Shown here: positions 8,701 to 11,296 of the stretch, one piece after another
Layout: each line of letters starts with the position of its first letter
Position numbering within the stretch: the stretch's first letter is position 1
Made by a program: the position numbers and the translations under genes
Notes under the pieces: model-generated
Told to the model about the DNA's origin: nothing
What the model saw: the letters and a program-made list of their open reading frames with translations, nothing else
Databases searched by the model: none
Assembly (NCBI GenBank): GCA_964477085.1
Contig: CAYZDF010000074.1
Span: 1 to 11,296 of the forward strand
Source of the DNA: Dichloromethanomonas sp964477085
GTDB lineage: Bacteria; Bacillota; Desulfitobacteriia; Desulfitobacteriales; Syntrophobotulaceae
Direction: 5' to 3'
DNA: 11,296 bases

Positions 8701-10435
8701 TCCCTTTCCAAATTTCAACATCATCCAAAAACCAACCATAACTCACACCTAATCCTGCATCATGGTAAAAACCTATCCGAACCTTTTTGCCTGCATACGG
8801 TGTCAGGTTCACCGCCACCTTGGACCAGGGACTTGAACTGTTATTATTAAAAGTTGATATGCCTAAATTCTGCCATTGCCCCCAACCTGTTTCCGTCCAT
8901 TCGGAAATATGAACTTCACCATGATTATCGCTGTAGCTGTACCACTGCCAGAACCGCAGCTCAATTTGCTCACTTCCCAAAACCTCAGGAAGTTCAATCT
9001 GCGGACTGATCAGCCGGCTGTCCGTGTGTCTCGAATAATTGCCCGACAGGTTTGTCCNNNNNNNNNNNNNNNNNNNNNNNNNNNNNNNNNNNNNNNNNNN
9101 NNNNNNNNNNNNNNNNNNNNNNNNNNNNNNNNNNNNNNNNNNNNNNNNNNNNNNNNNCCCATTGTAAGCAGAACCCGGACCGCTTGTCGGTACTCCAATC
9201 TGCCAGACACCGTTTTCAATAGTCCAATCCGGATTCGAAAATTCAAAATCCTCGAAAAAAAGAATTCCTTCCTTTTGATTTTGAATATTGATCTCTCGAT
9301 AATTCACCTGAACGGTGAACACAAAACTGTCCTCATTTTGCTCTCCCAGTGTTCCATCCTGATCCTGATCCATGCCAAAACCATTTGTATTTGTCAGGTC
9401 AGGGCCAATGGTAAATGTATATTGCCCCGGCAATGTTTGAGCCTGGAATGAAATCCGATATTCATTTTCACTGATAGCCGCGAGCAAAGTAGCCTCAATT
9501 AATCCCTTCGGCCCTTGGATGTGAACATCATCCAGCCAGAAACTGCCCGTTTCATCACCTGTAAAATCAATCGGATCATTGAATACGATTGAAACCGAAT
9601 CAAACTTTTCCTCATTTAAATCAACTGACCTGTTTGAAGAAACATCAACCACCATCGGTCCTGTGATTGCATCATGAAGTTGATAAACCTGCTCTTCAGT
9701 CAGAGCATGATCATACAATGCAAATTCATCGAGAATTCCATCAAGATGACCCCAGTCCGGAAAAAGAGGATAGCCGCCTATGTACAATGGTTCAGGGTTA
9801 GAAACGGTATCTGTCGAACGAATGGGACCGGATGCCTTTAATATTCCATTTACAAATATACGCAACTCTCCTGTATCCCGGTCAATCACTCCGGCAATAT
9901 GGTACCAGTTGCCTGGTACAACCGTTCCTTCGGGGGTATTATAAACTTCTTGCCCGGAAACATCAGCACTGCCCAGATAGAGACTACCGCTATTATGAAG
10001 AAGCATACTGTAGGTGATGGTTGGTGAATCATATGTGCCAGCCTTATAAATCAGAGGAGTCCAGGTGTTTTTAAATGAATTGATTTTTAGCCAGAATGTA
10101 AAAGACACCTGTCGCCGAAAATCCAACCGGCCGTCATCAATAAACTCCAGGTAATCCTCAGTCCCATCAAACTCCACCGCAGAACCCGCAACAGCATCGA
10201 GCGGCCCAGTTGCCATTAGTTCGGGATTTCCATAATATACACCCTCTAAATTGTTGCCGGAACTATCAACGGCAACTGAGCCTGTCATTTCCTCAAATTC
10301 ACAATACAGCATGGGGCTATAGGAGATCACCAGATCCCGATATTGAGGCTTTCTCAAACTCTCCGCATAAAGATTGGCTGATAAAAAAACCGTTAAAAGA
10401 ACAAAAAATAAACCGGATTTCTTGATTGATTTCAT
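2402..10435 (-). CDS. Giant secreted RHS/YD-repeat protein with adhesin-like domains at both ends (2677 codons including an N gap)
   Basis: A single frame encodes, in order: Sec signal (residues 1-24, likely cut after NLYA); LamG-like jellyroll (about 35-258); Ig-like region (259-385); two MAM-like units (about 390-575 and 580-735, each with WQIGVPTSGPGSAYNG and ending GW-x-x-DDV); a PPC-like domain (742-848); an IPT/TIG-like domain (850-938); a linker; a DUF6531-type RHS start (GLNISFNRLYS, about 1169); more than 20 YD repeats (YTYD-x-x-GNL type); the RHS core end (DFMRARYYD, SQDPIGL, DPTGL ending at residue 1989); then 688 more residues. RHS shells form a closed beta cage that encloses a C-terminal cargo. 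A TTG at 10456 extends the frame, but ATG 10435 has a perfect AAAGGAG 7 nt upstream, so I choose it. There is no PAAR or VgrG region, so this is a Sec-exported surface protein rather than a T6SS effector. Expression is probably set by the c-di-GMP riboswitch upstream. I infer adhesion or matrix function, with toxin or processing roles not excluded. Confidence 0.93.
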   Translation of the reverse strand: MKSIKKSGLFFVLLTVFLSANLYAESLRKPQYRDLVISYSPMLYCEFEEMTGSVAVDSSGNNLEGVYYGNPELMATGPLDAVAGSAVEFDGTEDYLEFIDDGRLDFRRQVSFTFWLKINSFKNTWTPLIYKAGTYDSPTITYSMLLHNSGSLYLGSADVSGQEVYNTPEGTVVPGNWYHIAGVIDRDTGELRIFVNGILKASGPIRSTDTVSNPEPLYIGGYPLFPDWGHLDGILDEFALYDHALTEEQVYQLHDAITGPMVVDVSSNRSVDLNEEKFDSVSIVFNDPIDFTGDETGSFWLDDVHIQGPKGLIEATLLAAISENEYRISFQAQTLPGQYTFTIGPDLTNTNGFGMDQDQDGTLGEQNEDSFVFTVQVNYREINIQNQKEGILFFEDFEFSNPDWTIENGVWQIGVPTSGPGSAYNGXXXXXXXXXXXXXXXXXXXXXXXXXXXXXXXXXXTNLSGNYSRHTDSRLISPQIELPEVLGSEQIELRFWQWYSYSDNHGEVHISEWTETGWGQWQNLGISTFNNNSSSPWSKVAVNLTPYAGKKVRIGFYHDAGLGVSYGWFLDDVEIWKGIPDWDGSLQSFEDGWGNWYTDCGVWQIGVPTSGPGSAYNGTGAAGTNLSGNYSRHTDSRLISPIFKIPHIIGEERILLKYWEWYRYSDHYGYVQISVMGHDKTWGEWVTLKKTEKSSDWTFQAHDISEYSGESVRIGFFHEGGLSTNSGWYIDDVQLNTFLPSSLISNQGNSGSLSSTTDRNYYVVEVPLGVHMKVTLEDHDGLGSNQIYLRHGALPTPGIYDYKHAVNGQASHEIIVPSAKPGYWYILVCSNDISGDGSYTLTVNFFTGVSLFRITPGQHGNVPDTVLTLFGAGFTPEAKVDLMRDGQRIATAKQTDFISETQLRATFDFDVIDPDYYQVGVTVGSDFDELPFKLVKAVGPKLETNLILPSQVGYHQPATIWVEYANMGDTAMPAPLLVIGAKQNDDERAILKPAKAFISEGVFLYEAPTPRGFWTYAMPEGYANTVQILASGDTAGLLQPGEKKKVPVQWAGWQQPWDFEYPPITFTLGVVQATNTEPVNWHEMKALMRPDSIPVDTWDALWSNFLSGVGETWGDYIGMLHNNADYLGKLGLYVNDVGELLAFEFAQADGLNIVRELSSATDAHVAAPGLNISFNRLYSQNISSRYNQGIMGRGWSHNWAYRLEFLTDGTIKLHTPGGGVRIYQPDSRPGRPYFSMEGDYAVFQAITGGYSHREADGLLRVFKSDGKLNYVQDTNGNRLTCIYTGDLLTRIEHTSGQYLDLAYNSSGMLHTIVDPVGRKTTYDYNVNNEYLTGITYFDNKTIRYTYDTGENVSKKHALTSIAYPGGIHQYYDYTATGRLAGMYKDNQEEKFEFSYDSAGMVSIACASAGSGKSSYYLNHNGMLAKTLNPLNEGVFLKYDGNFNLASIIDPAGRSYNYTYDDKGNLIHISDPLGKATRFRYFNTWNRLTSLTDARGNFTQYGYDSFGNLQSITYADGSVESWAFDESGQPTAWTNRRGGLIQYELDDNGRITSKIYPNNNRVEYTYDTRGNLVNATDAEGNTLFAYNSDDQLTRITYPGERWLEYTYNEAGQRATMTNQLGHVLNYVYDVAGRLNAISDENNSAVVNYYYDKAGRLEQKVLGNGVYTVYTYDPAGRLKLLINFRSDNTILSGFSYTYDNRGRRISMKTTYSRPDDSRKDYEGTWLYEYDDLGQLTAWTDPTGKRVEYAYDALGNRIQENDNGIVTTYTTNRLNQYTQNSNTTYQYDADGNLIREISPEGTTIYTYNDENKLVAVSSPEGNWLYTYDAFGNRIRVDDNGTVTDYVIDPIGFGNVVGEYDNPTGERVVSYDHGFGLLKQQKQESGNTYYTFDAIGNTQEMTNSAQQKVNRYVYEPFGKNFINNELIYNPFKFVGQFGVMKETNGLDFMRARYYDLKNGKFVSQDPIGLNSGNTNFYTYAANSPSIYSDPTGLRARTVRTSVTYSVSTSGIYSATYSEGRLQDLDNIAARRDRYWDEGHNLYSDPYYTDFINKLDDPLDWESFGRNFLPTIDLEDGQVIATWNPWNIIIDTISWAFTQLGPGEIKLPHLDPGSILEWLVGLARPIDPNIKTGPRGFGDQNYVSINSIYPYRIDFENDPDATAPAQVVEIRDPLSEALDWTTFELTEIGFGDVMISIPVGSQRFEKKVPFTFNGVDFEIEIEAGINLGTGEVYANFYSVDPWTGLPPAVDVGFLPPEDGTGRGMGYINYNIKAMPDLTTGTELRNIAYITFDFMETIATNQIDPHDPGAGTDPVLECPITIDAGLPESHIDPLPEESVSPFILYITGQDDTGGSGIGGYDIYVSVNDIPFTLWKSTPDDSIEFEGEPGYSYAFYSIAKDNAGNYEGHPQIADTTTTVVQKDLNFNIQVFAQPNEGGTATGGGIYTNGTQVTVNAIANPGWIFVNWTEDGLPVSTSAAYTFTATKDRNLTANFSLVDKYSVTLLAQPEEGGTVTGGGIFDYGTNVTVEATPYMGYTFVTWTEDGQIVSTAEQFTFTVTKDRALTANFDKIDTPDTDWMYVNSIEGTIKAGKVNSQLTATVQVLDKNDVPIQGVVVYAEITSPAEDGGSVSNVSARTNKSGLATFKINSPNDSWRVCVTNLVKRGFDYDSNANTETCDIFSINP
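2753..2958 (-). repeat. InlB-like B repeat, second copy
   Basis: The translation runs from YSVTLLAQPEEGGTVTGGG through TVEATPYMGYTFVTWTEDG to TKDRALTANFD. It is clearly homologous to the preceding copy but has diverged at the DNA level, so it is an old duplication. Confidence 0.85.
2975..3176 (-). repeat. InlB-like B repeat, first copy
   Basis: The translation runs from NIQVFAQPNEGGTATGGG through TVNAIANPGWIFVNWTEDG to TKDRNLTANFS, the hallmark of the divergent InlB B-repeat found in bacterial surface proteins. It is 222 bases (74 codons) from its sister copy. Confidence 0.85.
3480..4078 (-). other. Extracellular domain after the tip (secreted-protein beta domain)
   Basis: Residues about 2120-2318 contain IDPNIKTGPRGFG, YPYRIDFENDP, TAPAQVVEIRDPL, TFELTEIGFGD, FLPPEDGTGRGMGYINY, and TNQIDPHDPGAGTDP. 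This run of motifs is one I associate with large exported proteins of many phyla (a repeat-like beta domain, DUF7619-type). It is followed by an Ig-like part with GSGIGGYDIYVSVND and FYSIAKDNAGNYEG. Its presence downstream of an RHS tip is unusual. Confidence 0.55.
4081..4700 (-). other. AT-rich variable tip crossing the end of the RHS core
   Basis: By hand count GC over 4081-4680 averages about 37 percent, with 60-base windows as low as 25 percent, against roughly 50-58 percent in YD repeats further upstream and in the C-terminal domains. The island begins inside the conserved core and runs through about 130 residues after DPTGL. The tip starts with a Ser/Thr/Tyr-rich stretch (RTSVTYSVSTSGIYSATYSE), has WDEGHNLYSDPYYTDFIN, and a hydrophobic patch (PWNIIIDTISWAFTQLG). 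I recognise no toxin family in it. Rhs tips are known to be exchanged horizontally and are often AT-rich. Confidence 0.6.
4469..6931 (-). other. RHS/YD-repeat shell and core end
   Basis: The block starts with the DUF6531-type GLNISFNRLYS and GRGWSHNW motifs and continues through more than 20 YD repeats such as YTYDDKGNLIHISD, YGYDSFGNLQSITY and YAYDALGNRIQEND. It closes with the RHS core signature (YYTFDAIGN, YEPFG, GLDFMRARYYD, GKFVSQDPIGL, DPTGL). In studied Rhs proteins the core end is an autoproteolytic site; the DP-x-GL element for that is present, so cleavage after Leu1989 is plausible but not shown. Confidence 0.9.
8514..8636 (-). repeat. Copy 2 of a block repeated identically in both MAM-like units
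   Basis: These 123 bases match 9003-9212 with no differences over every readable base (about 110), while flanking sequence of the two units differs at once on both sides. The intact copy encodes TGAAG at the position where the other copy is replaced by N. The block is the likely cause of the assembly gap. Confidence 0.9.
9003..9212 (-). repeat. Copy 1 of the identical block, interrupted by the N gap
   Basis: Bases 9003-9057 and 9158-9212 equal the two ends of the intact copy at 8514-8636. Judged by that copy, only 13 bases are missing. The 163-codon offset between copies equals one MAM-like unit. Confidence 0.9.
9058..9157. other. Assembly gap (exactly 100 N)
   Basis: A run of exactly 100 N, the usual placeholder for a gap of unknown size, lies inside the RHS gene. 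Filling it with the 13 bases of the sister copy would keep the frame, since 100 and 13 are both 1 modulo 3. The true protein could then be 29 residues shorter (about 2648 aa), or longer if further repeat units are hidden. Confidence 0.97.
9662..10333 (-). other. LamG-like concanavalin-A jellyroll domain of the RHS protein
   Basis: Residues about 35-258 read as a LamG_3-type lectin-like module: SVAVDSSGNNLEGVYYGNP near the start, SAVEFDGTEDYLEF, FTFWLKI, a WYHIAGVIDRDTGELRIFVNG strand pair, and LDEFALYDHALTEEQV at the end. Such domains are found on secreted bacterial proteins and usually bind carbohydrate or protein. This is family knowledge applied to a sequence pattern; no ligand can be named. 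Confidence 0.75.
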
Positions 10436-10765
10436 CAAAAGACTCCTTTGTGGCAAAGGTATTCATGATAGTTTAATGGGGATCCGTGCGGACTTTGTTG
10501 ACTGCCGATTCGATTCAGGATTATTTGTGGTTGGGAGATTGAAAAGATGAAAATTAAATATCTGATTTTGTTGAACTGTATTGTGTTTCCATAGTTGGTT
10601 TGTAAGAATTTATTCTCAGCATTTTTGAATGACCTCAACAAAACCTTTTTCTCCAAGAAAGTTGAAAGAGTTAAAAAAATTCTGAAGGGCGAATGAGAGA
10701 TTCAACGATTCGGTGGTAGATAGGAGTAAACGATAAAATAATCTTATAACAGCCGTTCGAGTCAC
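10436..10765 (-). other. Untranslated leader between the terminator and the RHS start
   Basis: About 330 bases separate the riboswitch terminator from the start codon. An open frame from a TTG at 10656 to a TGA overlapping the ATG exists, but it has no good ribosome site or recognisable protein. I see no other structured RNA except the hairpin at the ribosome site. Confidence 0.5.
10444..10459 (-). promoter_or_regulatory. RBS of the RHS gene inside a perfect hairpin
   Basis: On the minus strand CCTTTG (10459-10454) and CAAAGG (10450-10445) form a perfect 6-bp stem with a 3-nt loop, and AAAGGAG (10450-10444) is the Shine-Dalgarno, 7 nt before ATG 10435. The stem would hide most of the ribosome site, so it may add translational control or simply lower the rate. 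Confidence 0.6.
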
Positions 10766-10796
10766 AAAAAAACCGGATCGCCCTTTGGCAACCCGG
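10766..10796 (-). terminator. Riboswitch-controlled intrinsic terminator
   Basis: Minus-strand bases 10796-10773 fold as an uninterrupted 10-bp hairpin (two G-U pairs) with a 4-base loop, followed directly by seven T (10772-10766). Its 5' arm, CCGGGTTGCC, is also the 3' end of the aptamer, so aptamer and terminator cannot both form. Confidence 0.88.
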
Positions 10797-10853
10797 CTAT
10801 CTCATTAAGACCCGTGGCTTTCCGACCTTGTCTCACGACAAGTTTGGCTTTAT
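10783..10853 (-). ncRNA. Cyclic di-GMP class I (GEMM-I) riboswitch aptamer
   Basis: Read on the minus strand, the GEMM-I landmarks occur in order: GCCAAAC (10848-10842); a 6-bp stem CTTGTC/GACAAG capped by a GTGA GNRA tetraloop (10836-10833); GGAAAGCC (10823-10816); CACGGGTCT; a short P3 loop; and GATAGCCGGGTTGCC ending at 10787. By alignment to the studied Vc2 aptamer, the ligand-contacting positions are kept: G20 (10848), A47 (10821) and C92 (10788). G20 favours c-di-GMP; cGAMP-sensing relatives have A there. The G21-C46 pair is swapped to C-G (10847 with 10822), a compensatory change. The outer P1 is weak. It lies just after a promoter and about 350 nt before the giant RHS gene, and shares its 3' end with a terminator, so ligand binding should turn expression on. 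Confidence 0.87.
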
Positions 10854-10874
10854 CTTAAATAATTTGAGAAAATG

Positions 10875-10902
10875 CTTAAAATAAAAAAAGATGTCTTGTC
10901 AA
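10875..10902 (-). promoter_or_regulatory. Sigma-70-type promoter for the riboswitch/RHS transcript
   Basis: A perfect -35 TTGACA (10902-10897) is followed 16 bases later by a -10-like TTTAAG (10880-10875). This puts the start near 10868, about 15 bases before the aptamer. The -10 is only 4/6, so the exact hexamer is uncertain. Further TTGAC motifs occur upstream. Confidence 0.55.
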
Positions 10903-11072
10903 CAAAAATCGGTCAAGAAAATATCACTAATAGTCAAGTCATTGTTTTTAAAAGAAAAGTTCGGAAAGATCACCAAAAAAAATAAAGGCGGATAATTTTC
11001 CCATGGTAACCTGCTATGATGGTTTCACATTTTGGCGAAGACTGAAATTAGGAACAAGATAGGATATTACAA
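10903..11072. other. AT-rich divergent intergenic region
   Basis: This stretch lies between the two divergent promoters. It is AT-rich with A runs (for example 10976-10986) and two extra TTGAC-like motifs on the minus strand near 10912-10942 that could be alternative -35 boxes or part of an operator. No gene is seen. Confidence 0.4.
11012..11020 (+). promoter_or_regulatory. Possible extended -10 promoter for the 44-aa ORF
   Basis: TGCTATGAT on the plus strand fits an extended -10 (TG-N-TATNAT) without a good -35. It lies about 50 bases before the ATG at 11073 and diverges from the RHS promoter. Confidence 0.35.
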
Positions 11073-11207
11073 ATGTTTAAAGATATATCTTGTTATAAAT
11101 TCAGCGTGTTAAGGAGCCTTGAAAATAATCTGAAAAATTTTCCGGAGCAATTGCCTGCAGCAGAACATTCAGCCTTGGACCAGATTGGGGCCTCTGCCGG
11201 AATGTAA
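11073..11207 (+). CDS. Small hypothetical protein (44 aa), doubtful
   Basis: The ATG at 11073 has AGGA eight bases upstream and the frame runs 44 codons to a TAA. The product, beginning MFKDISCYKFSVLRSLENN and containing NFPEQLPAAEHSALDQIG, is helix-prone and acidic in the middle. I do not recognise it; it could be a real small gene, or the intact 5' end of a longer gene broken by a stop. It diverges from the RHS gene and nothing links their functions. Confidence 0.35.
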   Translation: MFKDISCYKFSVLRSLENNLKNFPEQLPAAEHSALDQIGASAGM

Positions 11208-11250
11208 GTGTTAAAGCCTTGCCTTTTTTTCCTGTTAACGACAATGGTTG

Positions 11251-11259
11251 TGATATAAT
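11251..11259 (+). promoter_or_regulatory. Possible extended -10 promoter at the window edge
   Basis: TGATATAAT contains a perfect TATAAT (11254-11259) with an upstream TG pair. No clear -35 is present. It would start a transcript near 11266 running out of the window on the plus strand. Confidence 0.45.
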
Positions 11260-11296
11260 CCACAAAATTTTAATAATAATTCCTGTATATACCCGA

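Larger units (their letters stand above)
8220..9262 (-). repeat. Two tandem MAM-like units within the RHS protein
   Basis: The units run from about 9262 to 8709 and from about 8695 to 8220. Each has an FEDF/FEDGW opening, a shared WQIGVPTSGPGSAYNG motif, NLSGNYSRHTDSRLISP, an aromatic W-x-W-Y-x-YSD stretch, and a GW-(F/Y)-(L/I)-DDV close. Outside the shared central block the two have diverged clearly. MAM-like folds of this kind are common in secreted proteases and adhesins. The first unit is interrupted by the N gap. Confidence 0.7.

Noticed and set aside
8876..9451. 191-aa plus-strand frame across the N gap
   Set aside because: It is held open only by the N run and lies opposite the MAM-like coding region.
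2402..10435. T6SS-type Rhs effector
   Set aside because: There is a Sec signal peptide and no PAAR, VgrG or adaptor gene; the N-terminal domains are of the secreted-adhesin type.
10436..10456. Upstream TTG start for the RHS protein (seven extra residues)
   Set aside because: The Shine-Dalgarno AAAGGAG lies inside this extension and is correctly spaced for ATG 10435, which also gives a normal signal peptide.
10435..10656. 73-aa minus-strand frame ending in a TGA that overlaps the RHS ATG (TGATG)
   Set aside because: The overlap looks like translational coupling, but the frame starts with TTG, lacks a clear ribosome site and is AT-rich leader sequence. I treat it as untranslated leader.
10783..10853. 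cGAMP-sensing (GEMM-Ib) riboswitch
   Set aside because: The position equivalent to residue 20 is G, the c-di-GMP type, whereas cGAMP-selective relatives carry A. Relaxed selectivity cannot be ruled out by sequence alone.

Overview
The window looks like a deltaproteobacterial (Desulfobacterota-like) chromosomal segment. This is an inference from three things: moderate GC, a Geobacter-style GEMM-I aptamer, and a Sec-exported, multi-domain RHS/YD-repeat protein combined with lipoboxed proteins (Gram-negative). No rRNA, tRNA, CRISPR array or complete insertion sequence is visible.

Layout. Bases 1-461 are non-coding and repeat-rich. They hold a 22-bp imperfect inverted-repeat pair about 345 bp apart and a relic of a TGTCATTCTGAG/GAAGAATCT-type interspersed repeat. 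A weakly supported 73-aa plus-strand ORF (462-683) follows, then a probable bidirectional terminator (710-756). The minus strand then carries two small lipoprotein genes 14 nt apart (2181-1531, then 1516-896). A 221-bp spacer with a long stem-loop separates them from the dominant feature, one 8.03-kb minus-strand gene (10435-2402). Its product is a giant secreted RHS/YD-repeat protein of 2677 codons, counting a 100-N assembly gap. Upstream is a long leader (10436-10868) with a promoter, a cyclic di-GMP class I riboswitch aptamer and a strong intrinsic terminator that shares its 5' arm with the aptamer's 3' end. The last 250 bases hold a divergent 44-aa ORF with its own possible promoter, plus another promoter-like site near the edge.

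How it fits together. The leader reads as a transcriptional ON switch: c-di-GMP binding should stabilise the aptamer, free the leader from termination and allow synthesis of the giant protein. The protein has a Sec signal, then LamG-like, Ig-like, two MAM-like, PPC-like and IPT-like domains, then the RHS/YD shell. The shell ends not in a short toxin but in about 690 further residues: an AT-rich variable tip, a secreted-protein domain, two InlB-like B repeats and a Big_1-like Ig domain. This suggests a c-di-GMP-controlled surface or biofilm adhesin, possibly with a swapped tip cargo, rather than a T6SS Rhs toxin. The two lipoproteins may be accessory envelope factors, but that link rests on position only.
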